From the NCBI RefSeq assembly GCF_902498915.1, contig NZ_CABVLQ010000001.1: a DNA stretch of 64,000 bases; one strand, written 5' to 3'. Shown here piece by piece: positions 8,472 through 17,267 of this stretch. Each line of letters begins with the position of its first letter. Positions within the stretch are counted from its first letter, which is position 1. The position numbers and the translations under genes are program-made. A model generated the notes under the pieces. That model saw only the letters and a program-made list of their open reading frames with translations, had not been told where the DNA came from and ran no database searches. The DNA comes from Escherichia ruysiae (lineage in GTDB: Bacteria > Pseudomonadota > Gammaproteobacteria > Enterobacterales > Enterobacteriaceae).

Positions 8472-9230
8472 TTACAAAATCGTCTCTTCCGTCAAAATCC
8501 GCCGCGCGCCCAAAAAATGATCCTGCCAGAAAGGTTCGGCTAACCGGCTTATCCGAATGGTTTCCCCGGTGCGTGGCGACTCGATAAACTGTCCATCGCC
8601 CAGATACACGCCCATATGGTCAGCTATCTCACGGCTATGAATATGGAAAAACAGCAAATCCCCCCGGCGCAGGTCGTTGTTCGCCACAATCGTCGCCCGA
8701 TGGTAGTGATACATCTCATTCGCCGTGCGCGGAAGTTTCGCCTCGAGGATCTTGTTGTAGGCATAAAAAACTAACCCGCTACAGTCGAAGCCTTTATCGG
8801 GCCGCGTGCCGCCCCAGACGTAGGGCTTGCCAAGCTGCAGCTCCAGGCGGTGGATCGCTACTTCGGTAATGTTGTGCAGATGATTGCTGCTTAAGAAATG
8901 GTTGTTCTCTGCCAGTGCCTGCCAGCGTCTGTCACTCGCCTTGAGTGGCGCAGGAAACCATTCAGGATGCTGTTTTATCTGTTCGCGGTTATGCTGGCGC
9001 AGCGCCTTTCTGCTTTCGGCATTACCTTCCACAATGTAGCTGGCCTGTTTTTTCAGATGGGTTTGGTACTGTTTTAATAAACGCGCACGGTTTTGCATCC
9101 GCTGGCGGGCGGCGTAGCTGAAAGAGATGTGTGATGTGGTGGCGCTGGCGAGTACAGGAAGCAAAACGCATAACGAAAACACGCCTGGATGCAGAAATCT
9201 GCCGTGAAAGAACGAAGACATGAAGGACAT
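8472..9230 (-). CDS. yafL: NlpC/P60 family cysteine peptidase YafL
   Basis: A 252-residue exported protein: hydrophobic signal near residues 15-30 ending ASA, a basic helical linker, then an NlpC/P60 domain with catalytic Cys in FDCSGLVFYAY and His in ADHMGVYLGDGQF. NlpC/P60 enzymes cut peptidoglycan stem peptides in the periplasm. The mature part is close to K-12 YafL as I know it, but the first 30 residues differ from the K-12 signal peptide. Its substrate in E. coli is not established to my knowledge. Confidence 0.9.
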   Translation of the reverse strand: MSFMSSFFHGRFLHPGVFSLCVLLPVLASATTSHISFSYAARQRMQNRARLLKQYQTHLKKQASYIVEGNAESRKALRQHNREQIKQHPEWFPAPLKASDRRWQALAENNHFLSSNHLHNITEVAIHRLELQLGKPYVWGGTRPDKGFDCSGLVFYAYNKILEAKLPRTANEMYHYHRATIVANNDLRRGDLLFFHIHSREIADHMGVYLGDGQFIESPRTGETIRISRLAEPFWQDHFLGARRILTEETIL

Positions 9231-9533
9231 AAACCGGCTGAATGAAGGTGAGAATTTTAAAAGACCGAGGGAGTAAATGGGATTATTAATTGCTTATTTG
9301 CATATTAATATTGGGGTTTCATAATCTTAGGAAATAAGTAATTAATCCGCGATACATACGCTTTTCGGACTTTTGAAAATCGCCTCTTATGCTAAATTTG
9401 TAAACCCTGCACCGACAGGCTTGCGTAAAACTCTTTTGGTGCTAATGTGAGCCTTCCAAATCCAGACTATTCCGATTTGGGATCTATTTTGCCGCCCTGG
9501 CGTGTGTAACCGTTTTATCAAGGAATAAGCAGT
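9231..9533. promoter_or_regulatory. yafL / yafK divergent intergenic region
   Basis: About 300 noncoding bases between divergent yafL and yafK, AT-rich on the yafL side, with an AAGGAA ribosome-binding site just before yafK. In E. coli K-12 the dinJ-yafQ toxin-antitoxin pair sits in this interval. No frame resembling either gene is present here. Confidence 0.55.
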
Positions 9534-10274
9534 ATGCGTAAAATCGCATTAATTCTTGCGATGTTGTTGATCCCGTGCGTTTCGTTTGCCAGTTTGCTGG
9601 GCAGCGGTAGTTCCACCACGCCAGTGAGCAAAGAGTATAAGCAGCAGTTGATGGGATCTCCTGTCTACATCCAAATCTTCAAGGAAGAGCGCACGCTCGA
9701 TCTCTACGTCAAAATGGGCGAGCAATATCAACTGCTCGACAGTTATAAAATCTGTAAATATTCCGGCGGGTTAGGCCCCAAACAACGTCAGGGCGATTTC
9801 AAAAGTCCAGAAGGGTTTTATAGCGTCCAGCGTAATCAGTTAAAACCAGACAGCCGTTACTACAAAGCAATCAATATTGGTTTCCCTAATGCCTATGACC
9901 GCGCGCATGGTTACGAAGGGAAATACCTGATGATTCACGGCGATTGTGTTTCCATCGGCTGCTACGCGATGACCAATCAGGGTATTGATGAGATCTTCCA
10001 GTTCGTTACTGGTGCGCTGGTATTTGGTCAGCCGAGCGTGCAAGTGAGTATTTACCCGTTCCGCATGACCGACGCCAATATGAAGCGCCATAAGTATTCC
10101 AACTTTAAGGACTTCTGGGAGCAACTGAAGCCGGGCTACGACTACTTTGAACAGACTCGTAAGCCACCGACCGTTTCTGTGGTCAATGGCCGTTACGTGG
10201 TCAGCAAGCCGTTAAGCCACGAAGTTGTGCAACCACAACTGGCATCAAACTACACGCTCCCCGAGGCAAAATAA
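9534..10274 (+). CDS. dpaA: Peptidoglycan-Lpp amidase DpaA (YafK), YkuD fold
   Basis: A 246-residue protein with a signal peptide (MRKIALILAMLLIPCVSFA) and a YkuD-type L,D-transpeptidase domain. The catalytic signature is visible as MIHGDCVSIGCYAM. The E. coli protein (YafK, also called LdtF/DpaA) detaches Braun lipoprotein Lpp from peptidoglycan rather than making crosslinks. Its 3' end overlaps the convergent yafJ by 30 bases. Confidence 0.93.
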   Translation: MRKIALILAMLLIPCVSFASLLGSGSSTTPVSKEYKQQLMGSPVYIQIFKEERTLDLYVKMGEQYQLLDSYKICKYSGGLGPKQRQGDFKSPEGFYSVQRNQLKPDSRYYKAINIGFPNAYDRAHGYEGKYLMIHGDCVSIGCYAMTNQGIDEIFQFVTGALVFGQPSVQVSIYPFRMTDANMKRHKYSNFKDFWEQLKPGYDYFEQTRKPPTVSVVNGRYVVSKPLSHEVVQPQLASNYTLPEAK

Positions 10275-11012
10275 GCGCCATTCGCCTGGCATAATCTTTT
10301 GCCAGGTTTCATTGCCCGTCAGCGGCTGAGTCGCAATCACCGTGACCACATCATTCGGTGTGGTCTGCGAGCTGAAGTCGATTTCCACATCCTGATCCAG
10401 CAACGTCGCCACGCCAAACGGCGCGCGCCGGGTGATCCAGTGTAAATTAGTCGAGCAATACGCCATTACATAGCGCCCGTCTGAAAGCAGCATGTTGAAA
10501 ACGCCCTTCTGCCGCAACTCATCCGCCAGTGAGGCGATATATTTAAACACCGCCGCCATGTTGCCCGGCGTGCGCGGGTAACGCTGCGTCAGTTTATACA
10601 ACAACCAGCAGAAGGCTTTTTCGCTGTCGGTTTCACCTACCGGACGGAAGTTGCCGGTTTCCAGTGATTTATAGCCCGTCAGTTGCCCGTTGTGCGCATA
10701 AGTCCAGTTGCGTCCCCATAGCTCACGGGTAAACGGGTGAGTATTTTCCAGCGCCACCTCGCCCCGATTTGCCTGGCGAATATGAGCGATTACCGAGCAG
10801 GATTTTATCGGGTAGTCCTGAACCAGTTTAGCGATGGGGGAATTAAAGCTGGGTTGTGGATCTTTAAATGTGCGACAACCTTTGCCTTCGTAAAAGGTAA
10901 TGCCCCAGCCATCTTTATGTGGCCCGGTTCCACCACCGCGCTGTACAAGCCCGGTGAAACTAAAGCAGATATCGGTAGGGACGTTGGCGCTCATCCCGAG
11001 CAATTCGCACAT
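10245..11012 (-). CDS. yafJ: Class II glutamine amidotransferase YafJ
   Basis: A 255-residue Ntn-type glutaminase-like protein. The start is placed at MCELLGMSANVPTD, because class II amidotransferases need Cys2 exposed as the nucleophile after Met removal; an upstream in-frame ATG would bury it. GGTGPHKDGWGI and NTHPFTRELWGRNWTYAHNG are conserved active-site regions. The acceptor reaction is unknown. Its end overlaps the convergent dpaA gene. Confidence 0.93.
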   Translation of the reverse strand: MCELLGMSANVPTDICFSFTGLVQRGGGTGPHKDGWGITFYEGKGCRTFKDPQPSFNSPIAKLVQDYPIKSCSVIAHIRQANRGEVALENTHPFTRELWGRNWTYAHNGQLTGYKSLETGNFRPVGETDSEKAFCWLLYKLTQRYPRTPGNMAAVFKYIASLADELRQKGVFNMLLSDGRYVMAYCSTNLHWITRRAPFGVATLLDQDVEIDFSSQTTPNDVVTVIATQPLTGNETWQKIMPGEWRLFCLGERVV

Positions 11013-11083
11013 CGGTAACCTCCACAACAGCAGGGGAAATGCCCCGGCGAAGATTGATTAAAAAGTAAAAAGGTGAGTGCTGT

Positions 11084-11122
11084 TACCCTCACCCCGACCC
11101 TCTCCCTGAAAGGGAGAGGGGG
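11084..11122. repeat. Intergenic palindromic repeat downstream of gmhA
   Basis: A GC-rich palindrome, CCCTCTCCCTGAAAGGGAGAGGG at its centre split by GAAA, of the same family as the repeat in the lafK/lfiM gap. It lies between gmhA and yafJ, both leftward, and can form a strong hairpin in the gmhA transcript. Confidence 0.65.
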
Positions 11123-11130
11123 AAGTGCTC

Positions 11131-11709
11131 TTACTTAACCATCTCTTTTTCAATTAACTGGATCAGGATATGGATAACTTTAATGTGGATCTCCTGAATG
11201 CGATCGGCATAGCCAAAGTGCGGAACGCGAATTTCGATATCCGCCGTGCCAGCCATTTTGCCGCCGTCTTTACCGGTCAGGGTGATCACTTTCATGCCCT
11301 TCTCACGCGCCGCCGCAATCGCCTTGATTACGTTTGCAGAGTTACCCGAGGTGGAGATCCCCAGCAGCACATCACCTTCGCGACCTACTGCTTCAACGTA
11401 ACGGGAGAAAATGTCGTTAAACCCAAAATCATTCCCCACACAGGTGATGTGGCTGACATCAGAAATGGCAATCGCCGGATAACCCGGACGGTTTTCACGG
11501 TAGCGCCCCGTCAGTTCTTCTGCAAAGTGCATGGCGTCGCAATGGGAGCCGCCGTTGCCGCAGGAAAGCACTTTGCCACCGGCTTTAAAACTGTCTGCTA
11601 ACAGGACCGCCGCGCGCTGAATGGCGTGAATATTGGCGTCATCTTTTAAAAAGTTAGCCAGCGTTTCCGCCGCTTCGTTCAGTTCGTTACGAATAAGATC
11701 CTGGTACAT
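11131..11709 (-). CDS. gmhA: Phosphoheptose (sedoheptulose-7-phosphate) isomerase GmhA
   Basis: A 192-residue SIS-domain enzyme that converts sedoheptulose 7-phosphate to D-glycero-D-manno-heptose 7-phosphate, the first step of the heptose pathway for the LPS inner core. SIS features are clear: SCGNGGSHCDAMHFAEELTG and GISTSGNSANV. The start at MYQDLIRNELNEA gives the K-12 length; the frame remains open further upstream, but that part has no GmhA similarity. It is divergent from fadE. Confidence 0.97.
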   Translation of the reverse strand: MYQDLIRNELNEAAETLANFLKDDANIHAIQRAAVLLADSFKAGGKVLSCGNGGSHCDAMHFAEELTGRYRENRPGYPAIAISDVSHITCVGNDFGFNDIFSRYVEAVGREGDVLLGISTSGNSANVIKAIAAAREKGMKVITLTGKDGGKMAGTADIEIRVPHFGYADRIQEIHIKVIHILIQLIEKEMVK

Positions 11710-11910
11710 GAGGATATCCTTCAGCATAAATGAATTAGACAAAATGCAGTGTACCGGATACCGCCAGAAGCGAGAAGACCAGTGCGGCGGAATGACCAGG
11801 ACTTTTTGACCTGAAGTGCGGATAAAAACAGCAACAATGTGAGCTTTGTTGTAATTATATTGTAAACACATTGCTAAATGTTTTCACATCCACTACAACC
11901 ATATCATCAC

Positions 11911-11927
11911 AAGTGGTCAGACCTCCT
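11911..11927. promoter_or_regulatory. Predicted FadR operator of fadE
   Basis: AAGTGGTCAGACCTCCT closely fits the FadR consensus (ANCTGGTCNGACCNGTT core TGGTC-N-GACC). FadR represses fad genes until long-chain acyl-CoA binds it. The site lies about 25 bases before the fadE start, where E. coli fadE is known to be FadR-controlled. Confidence 0.75.
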
Positions 11928-11948
11928 ACAAGTAAGGGGCTTTTCGTT

Positions 11949-14393
11949 ATGATGATTTTGAGTATTCTCGCTACGGTTGTCCTGCTCGGCGCGTTGTTTT
12001 ATCACCGCGTGAGCTTATTTATCAGCAGTCTGATTTTGCTCGCCTGGACAGCCGCCCTCGGCGTCTCTGGTCTGTGGTCGGCGTGGATACTGGTGCCTCT
12101 GGCCATTATCCTCGTGCCATTTAACTTTGCGCCAATGCGTAAGTCGATGATTTCAGCGCCGGTATTTCGCGGTTTCCGTAAGGTGATGCCACCGATGTCG
12201 CGCACTGAGAAAGAAGCGATTGATGCGGGCACCACCTGGTGGGAGGGCGACTTGTTCCAGGGCAAGCCGGACTGGAAAAAGCTGCATAACTATCCGCAGC
12301 CGCGCCTGACCGCAGAAGAGCAAGCGTTTCTCGACGGCCCGGTAGAAGAAGCCTGCCGGATGGCGAATGATTTCCAGATTACCCATGAACTGGCAGATCT
12401 GCCGCCGGAGCTGTGGGCATATCTGAAAGAGCATCGTTTCTTCGCGATGATCATCAAAAAAGAGTACGGCGGGCTGGAGTTCTCGGCTTATGCCCAGTCT
12501 CGCGTGCTACAAAAACTCTCCGGCGTGAGCGGGATCCTGGCGATTACCGTCGGCGTGCCGAACTCATTAGGCCCGGGCGAGCTGCTGCAACATTACGGCA
12601 CTGATGAGCAGAAAAAGCACTATCTGCCGCGTCTGGCACGTGGTCAGGAGATCCCTTGCTTTGCGCTAACCAGCCCGGAAGCGGGTTCCGATGCGGGCGC
12701 TATTCCGGACACCGGGATTGTTTGCATGGGTGAGTGGCAGGGCCAGCAGGTGCTGGGAATGCGTCTGACCTGGAACAAACGCTACATTACGCTGGCACCA
12801 ATTGCGACCGTGCTTGGGCTGGCGTTTAAACTCTCCGACCCGGACAAACTGCTCGGCGGAGACGAAGATTTAGGCATTACCTGTGCGCTGATCCCGACCA
12901 CCACACCGGGCGTGGAAATTGGTCGTCGCCACTTCCCGCTGAACGTACCGTTCCAGAACGGACCGACGCGTGGCAAAGATGTCTTCGTACCGATCGATTA
13001 CATTATCGGCGGCCCCAAAATGGCCGGGCAAGGCTGGCGGATGCTGGTGGAGTGTCTCTCGGTAGGTCGTGGCATCACCCTGCCTTCCAACTCAACCGGC
13101 GGCGTGAAGTCGGTGGCGCTGGCAACGGGCGCGTATGCTCACATTCGTCGTCAGTTCAAAATCTCTATCGGTAAGATGGAAGGGATTGAAGAGCCGCTGG
13201 CGCGTATTGCCGGTAATGCTTACGTAATGGATGCTGCGGCGTCGCTGATTACCTACGGCATTATGCTCGGTGAAAAACCGGCTGTGCTGTCGGCTATCGT
13301 TAAGTATCACTGTACCCACCGTGGGCAGCAGTCGATTATCGATGCGATGGATATTACTGGTGGTAAAGGCATTATGCTCGGTCAGAGCAACTTCCTGGCG
13401 CGTGCTTACCAGGGGGCTCCGATTGCCATCACCGTTGAAGGGGCGAATATTCTGACCCGTAGCATGATGATCTTCGGTCAGGGGGCGATTCGTTGTCATC
13501 CATATGTGCTGGAAGAGATGGAAGCGGCAAAAAACAATGACGTCAACGCGTTCGATAAACTGTTGTTCAAACATATCGGTCACGTCGGTAGTAACAAAGT
13601 TCGTAGCTTCTGGCTTGGTTTGACGCGCGGGTTAACCAGCAGTACGCCAACCGGCGATGCAACTAAACGTTATTATCAGCACCTGAACCGCCTGAGCGCA
13701 AACCTTGCCCTACTTTCTGATGTGTCGATGGCGGTGCTGGGTGGTAGCCTGAAACGCCGTGAGCGTATCTCGGCACGTCTGGGGGATATTTTAAGTCAAC
13801 TTTACCTCGCCTCCGCCGTTTTGAAACGTTATGACGACGAAGGCCGCAATGAAGCTGACCTGCCGCTGGTGCACTGGGGCGTTCAGGATGCGCTGTATCA
13901 GGCTGAACAGGCGATGGATGATTTGCTACAAAACTTCCCGAACCGCGTGGTTGCCGGACTGCTGAATGTGGTGATCTTCCCAACCGGTCGTCACTATCTG
14001 GCGCCGTCTGACAAGCTGGATCATAAGGTGGCGAAGATTTTACAAGTGCCAAACGCCACCCGTTCTCGCATTGGTCGCGGTCAGTACCTGACGCCGAGTG
14101 AGCATAATCCGGTTGGCTTGCTGGAAGAGGCGCTGGTAGATGTGATTGCCGCCGATCCAATTCATCAGCGGATCTGTAAAGAGCTGGGTAAAAATCTGCC
14201 ATTTACCCGTCTGGATGAACTGGCACACAACGCGCTGGCGAAAGGGCTAATTGATAAAGATGAAGCCGCCATTCTGGTGAAAGCGGAAGAGAGCCGTCTG
14301 CGCAGTATTAACGTTGATGACTTTGAACCGGAAGAGCTGGCGACGAAGCCGGTAAAGTTGCCGGAGAAAGTGCGGAAAGTTGAAGCCGCGTAA
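11949..14393 (+). CDS. fadE: Acyl-CoA dehydrogenase FadE
   Basis: An 814-residue flavoenzyme for the first step of fatty-acid beta-oxidation (acyl-CoA to trans-2-enoyl-CoA). Two N-terminal membrane helices (about 1-55) are followed by the dehydrogenase core, with CFALTSPEAGSDAGAIPDTG and DAMDITGGKGIMLG as recognisable FAD/substrate regions. The start at MMILSILATVVLLG matches the K-12 protein; an in-frame ATG 78 bases earlier would place the FadR operator within the coding sequence and is rejected. A strong terminator follows. Confidence 0.97.
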   Translation: MMILSILATVVLLGALFYHRVSLFISSLILLAWTAALGVSGLWSAWILVPLAIILVPFNFAPMRKSMISAPVFRGFRKVMPPMSRTEKEAIDAGTTWWEGDLFQGKPDWKKLHNYPQPRLTAEEQAFLDGPVEEACRMANDFQITHELADLPPELWAYLKEHRFFAMIIKKEYGGLEFSAYAQSRVLQKLSGVSGILAITVGVPNSLGPGELLQHYGTDEQKKHYLPRLARGQEIPCFALTSPEAGSDAGAIPDTGIVCMGEWQGQQVLGMRLTWNKRYITLAPIATVLGLAFKLSDPDKLLGGDEDLGITCALIPTTTPGVEIGRRHFPLNVPFQNGPTRGKDVFVPIDYIIGGPKMAGQGWRMLVECLSVGRGITLPSNSTGGVKSVALATGAYAHIRRQFKISIGKMEGIEEPLARIAGNAYVMDAAASLITYGIMLGEKPAVLSAIVKYHCTHRGQQSIIDAMDITGGKGIMLGQSNFLARAYQGAPIAITVEGANILTRSMMIFGQGAIRCHPYVLEEMEAAKNNDVNAFDKLLFKHIGHVGSNKVRSFWLGLTRGLTSSTPTGDATKRYYQHLNRLSANLALLSDVSMAVLGGSLKRRERISARLGDILSQLYLASAVLKRYDDEGRNEADLPLVHWGVQDALYQAEQAMDDLLQNFPNRVVAGLLNVVIFPTGRHYLAPSDKLDHKVAKILQVPNATRSRIGRGQYLTPSEHNPVGLLEEALVDVIAADPIHQRICKELGKNLPFTRLDELAHNALAKGLIDKDEAAILVKAEESRLRSINVDDFEPEELATKPVKLPEKVRKVEAA

Positions 14394-14400
14394 TTGAATA

Positions 14401-14426
14401 ACGGAGCCGAAAGGCTCCGTTTCTTT
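14401..14426. terminator. Rho-independent terminator of fadE
   Basis: ACGGAGCC-GAAA-GGCTCCGT stem-loop followed by TTTCTTT, directly after the fadE stop and before the convergent ivy stop. It may act for both genes. Confidence 0.85.
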
Positions 14427-14435
14427 ATCAGCTAA

Positions 14436-14909
14436 TTATTTGAAATTAAATCCATCCGGATGGTTTTCCAGGCTGCCAGTCAACGCCGCGAACAGCACCG
14501 TTTTACCATCAATCGAGAGCGCATCGTTCACATTCAGCCAGGTGAGCTTCTCTTGCGAAGTTTTCTCATCAATGGTTGAGAACAGACCCGTCATCTGATT
14601 AGATTTCTCGGACCACATCACCGCAATACGTTGCGAGCCGCAATCATGCGGTTTGCACGCACTCATCACCTGATAAGTCTCATCGCCCAACGTTACGGTT
14701 TGTGCGGGGGTATAAGTACCGCCTTTCATCACCCAGACTGGTAGCTTATGCCCTTGCACCATCTGATTAAACGCAGCTTTGGTGGCTTCGCCCTTTGCCA
14801 GGCTGCTAATTGTTAAATCATCCTGCGCCATTGCACTGGTGGCGATGACCAAAGCGGCGACTGTCGTTATTGCCTTAAACATCATTCCTCCCGAGCTTAT
14901 CCTGCCCAT
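14436..14909 (-). CDS. ivy: Inhibitor of vertebrate C-type lysozyme Ivy
   Basis: A periplasmic lysozyme inhibitor of 157 residues from the first ATG. The lysozyme-binding loop CKPHDC, held by a disulfide, is present. The signal peptide is MMFKAITTVAALVIATSAMA. A GGGAGG ribosome-binding site overlaps the first codons and points to the internal ATGATG at about 14885-14880 as the real start, giving 148-149 residues. It may protect peptidoglycan against host lysozyme and excess lytic transglycosylase activity. Confidence 0.95.
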   Translation of the reverse strand: MGRISSGGMMFKAITTVAALVIATSAMAQDDLTISSLAKGEATKAAFNQMVQGHKLPVWVMKGGTYTPAQTVTLGDETYQVMSACKPHDCGSQRIAVMWSEKSNQMTGLFSTIDEKTSQEKLTWLNVNDALSIDGKTVLFAALTGSLENHPDGFNFK

Positions 14910-15062
14910 GTTATTAACACCCTAAAGCCTGGCGATAACACGATATTTTGCAAATCAGATATTTCCAATATCTGCATTTGTTATCAATTTATTCCGCAGT
15001 AAGGTAATAGCCTGATAACGTGTTAAAGTTATAAAACCCCTCGAATAAAGGAGTTGTACACC

Positions 15063-15833
15063 GTGCCTGGTTTGAAGATTACGCTTTTGCAGCAACCGTT
15101 GGTGTGGATGGATGGTCCTGCCAACCTGCGCCATTTTGATCGTCAACTGGAAGGTATTACCGGGCGCGATGCGATCGTTCTACCAGAGATGTTCACCAGC
15201 GGCTTTGCCATGGAAGCGGCGGTTTCATCGCTATCGCAAGAGAACGTGGTGGACTGGATGAGCGCCAAAGCGCAACAGTGCAATGCGTTGATTGCGGGCA
15301 GTGTTGCATTACAAACGGACTCAGGTTCGGTTAATCGCTTTTTGCTGGTTGAGCCGGGCGGCACGGTACATTTTTATGACAAGCGTCATCTGTTCCGCAT
15401 GGCGGATGAGCATCTGCATTATAAAGCGGGCAATGAGCGAGTGATTGTGGAATGGCGCGGCTGGCGTATTTTGCCGCTGGTGTGCTACGACCTACGTTTT
15501 CCGGTGTGGTCGCGCAATTTCAACGATTATGACCTGGCAATCTACGTCGCCAACTGGCCTGCCCCGCGCTCTCTGCACTGGCAGGCTTTGCTGACGGCTC
15601 GCGCTATTGAAAATCAGGCGTATGTGGCGGGATGTAATCGCGTGGGTAGCGATGGCAATGGCTGCCACTATCGCGGCGACAGTCGGGTGATTAATCCGCA
15701 AGGCGAAACTCTCGCTAGCGCCGAACCACACCAGGCCACACGCATTGATGCAGAACTTTCGATGGTGGCATTACGAGAATATCGTGAAAAATTCCCGGCA
15801 TGGCAGGACGCGGATGGGTTCAGGTTGCTGTGA
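15063..15833 (+). CDS. yafV: Omega-amidase YafV, nitrilase superfamily
   Basis: A 256-residue carbon-nitrogen hydrolase. The catalytic triad is visible: Glu42 in LPEMFTSG, Lys106 in FYDKRHLFRM and Cys140 in LVCYDLRFP. The family hydrolyses omega-amides such as alpha-ketoglutaramate. The GTG start (PGLKITLLQQ) gives the known K-12 length and has AAAGGAG about ten bases upstream; a TTG three codons earlier is less likely. It is the last conserved gene before the accessory region. Confidence 0.95.
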   Translation: MPGLKITLLQQPLVWMDGPANLRHFDRQLEGITGRDAIVLPEMFTSGFAMEAAVSSLSQENVVDWMSAKAQQCNALIAGSVALQTDSGSVNRFLLVEPGGTVHFYDKRHLFRMADEHLHYKAGNERVIVEWRGWRILPLVCYDLRFPVWSRNFNDYDLAIYVANWPAPRSLHWQALLTARAIENQAYVAGCNRVGSDGNGCHYRGDSRVINPQGETLASAEPHQATRIDAELSMVALREYREKFPAWQDADGFRLL

Positions 15834-15892
15834 GTGGGCGTTGTTTTTAGGGAAGAGGCTGGGTAGACGCCCTCCGCAAGGACTGACGCGCG

Positions 15893-16341
15893 GTCACTGT
15901 AATCTCATTGGATTTCTCATCTGTCTTAATCTGCCCAAGGCTCAGACTGTGCATAGTTGAGAACGCACTAATGGCATGAATCGCTCCCTTGCGGCGACTC
16001 TTATCATAAGAGTGCCGGAGCGTTTTTCCATCAATTGCAATGACGTCTTTATCATTTGAGGAATGGCAGTCACGCATCCAGTTAAAATTTTGCAGGACTG
16101 ATACAGGATACAACGCTAGCAATGGAATCGTGAACGGGGATGCCATTTTTAAAATGACCATATTGCTTCAAAAAATCGAGATGTGTTTCTCCAAAATCCT
16201 CTATATCTTCCTATCCTTCAGCCCCGAAAATGACGGCACAAATAGTCAACAGTAGAATATCTGACAAATTATGCTTCACTTTCCAGGCTTGTCTGTAATC
16301 AGGGGTAATAGAAATATGCACCATCATTTTTTAAGTACCAT
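15893..16341 (-). pseudogene. H-repeat (ISAs1-type) transposase remnant
   Basis: Reading leftward, three frames together give the N-terminal part of an H-repeat-associated DDE transposase: DYRQAWKVKHNLSDILLLTI, an in-frame stop after IFGAEG, EDIEDFGETHLDFLKQYG, a frame break, then NWMRDCHSS and DVIAIDGKTLRHSYDKSRRK containing the first catalytic Asp region. It is cut off after about 150 residues. H-repeats are classic companions of rhs genes, so it marks the edge of the Rhs region. It cannot encode an active enzyme. Confidence 0.85.
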
Positions 16342-16540
16342 TTTGTTCTCCTTATTTATGTAAGGAGTATTTGATTATATATAAGCTGTGAAAAACAGTT
16401 TTGAGTAATAAGGAATTACTCAATTATTGAATATATAGTGCGAATTATTTAGTGCAAAAAACAACGTTATGTGATCTTTCCCTGGGGCTGCCCCCCCTTA
16501 ATCACCGCTCACCACAAGCAACTAATCACGGTAGTTAATC
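16342..16540. promoter_or_regulatory. AT-rich leader upstream of the first symE-like gene
   Basis: About 200 AT-rich bases, including a perfect GAGTAAT-AAGGA-ATTACTC palindrome at 16403-16421. From about 16497 the sequence (CACCGCTCACCACAAGCAAC) matches the leader found before the two other complete symE genes. The XRE gene that precedes those copies is absent here. Confidence 0.4.
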
Positions 16541-16870
16541 ATGGCTGAACACGATATTACGCCAGAAGTCACCATTTCCAAAACACAGCGCCAGTATCAG
16601 GTAGGTTATGTCAGCGCCCGCCACCAGAACAGTAAAACAGGCATGACCACCTATTATTCACGACACCCCAGCCTGCACCTTAAAGGCGACTGGCTCGCTG
16701 AGGCGGGATTTGATACCGGGACGGGTGTCACCGTGAAGATCTCGGAGGGGTGCCTGATCCTGATTGCAGAGCGCGACGAGGTGCAGGAACTGAGGAAGGA
16801 ACTTTATCAGGTTAAACAGGCGGTTAAGGGAATGAAGAGCGGGATATCCGGCGTATTACGCGAGGTATAA
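16541..16870 (+). CDS. SymE-like toxin, long form (copy 1)
   Basis: A 109-residue SymE-family protein. The family core is clear: HPSLHLKGDWLAEAGFDTGT followed by VTVKISEGCLILIA, matching K-12 SymE (LKGQWLEAAGFATGTAVVVKV). K-12 SymE is an SOS-induced protein with an AbrB-like fold, controlled by the antisense RNA SymR. A C-terminal coiled region (EVQELRKELYQVKQAVKGMK) follows and differs from K-12. It converges on the immunity gene of cassette A through a shared terminator. Four symE copies occupy equivalent places in this window. Confidence 0.85.
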   Translation: MAEHDITPEVTISKTQRQYQVGYVSARHQNSKTGMTTYYSRHPSLHLKGDWLAEAGFDTGTGVTVKISEGCLILIAERDEVQELRKELYQVKQAVKGMKSGISGVLREV

Positions 16871-16878
16871 AAATAAAA

Positions 16879-16912
16879 GCCGGGAAGATTTTATAACCTT
16901 CCCGGCTTTTTT
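16879..16912. terminator. Bidirectional terminator between symE copy 1 and immunity A
   Basis: GCCGGGAAG stem with its complement CTTCCCGGC, a 10-base loop, then TTTTTT on the plus strand and an A tract (T tract on the minus strand) before it. The same element recurs after every symE copy in the window. Confidence 0.9.
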
Positions 16913-17267
16913 AAAAATTAAAAATAGATTTCAAGCATTCTTCTATTTCATCTATTTCTTTTTCATCTATTTTAATATTAACTGCTTTAGACTTATCCCA
17001 GTAAAAAACATTTTCATCAAGAAGTGTTAATGTCAATATATTATCATCAATTGTATATTTCGCCTTTTTAGTTCTAAAACCATAGATCTGGTCATCTGCT
17101 TCTATGTAAATAGAATCAGGTTCCCCTTCTAGCTCATCACGACATAACCCTATGTTATGTGGGATGATGCTGTCATCATAATTAAATACAAAACCTAATG
17201 AAAAATAACCATCATCGCTATCTTCATTATCAATATCCGTCCTGATAGATATATATATATTATTCAT
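16911..17267 (-). CDS. Predicted immunity protein of orphan Rhs cassette A
   Basis: A 118-residue acidic protein that starts on the last bases of toxin fragment A (ATGA-type overlap of 4 bases), the usual arrangement for an Rhs immunity gene. No signal peptide or membrane helix is seen, which fits neutralising a cytosolic deaminase toxin. I do not recognise the family. It is AT-rich compared with the neighbouring recombinase module. Confidence 0.7.
   Translation of the reverse strand: MNNIYISIRTDIDNEDSDDGYFSLGFVFNYDDSIIPHNIGLCRDELEGEPDSIYIEADDQIYGFRTKKAKYTIDDNILTLTLLDENVFYWDKSKAVNIKIDEKEIDEIEECLKSIFNF

Noticed and set aside
13092..13583. Minus-strand frames within fadE
   Set aside because: fadE is continuous and highly conserved on the plus strand; these are shadows.
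15847..16161. Intact ORF in the H-repeat remnant
   Set aside because: The open frame mixes an out-of-frame first part with a true transposase segment. Frame breaks and a stop show it is a pseudogene.
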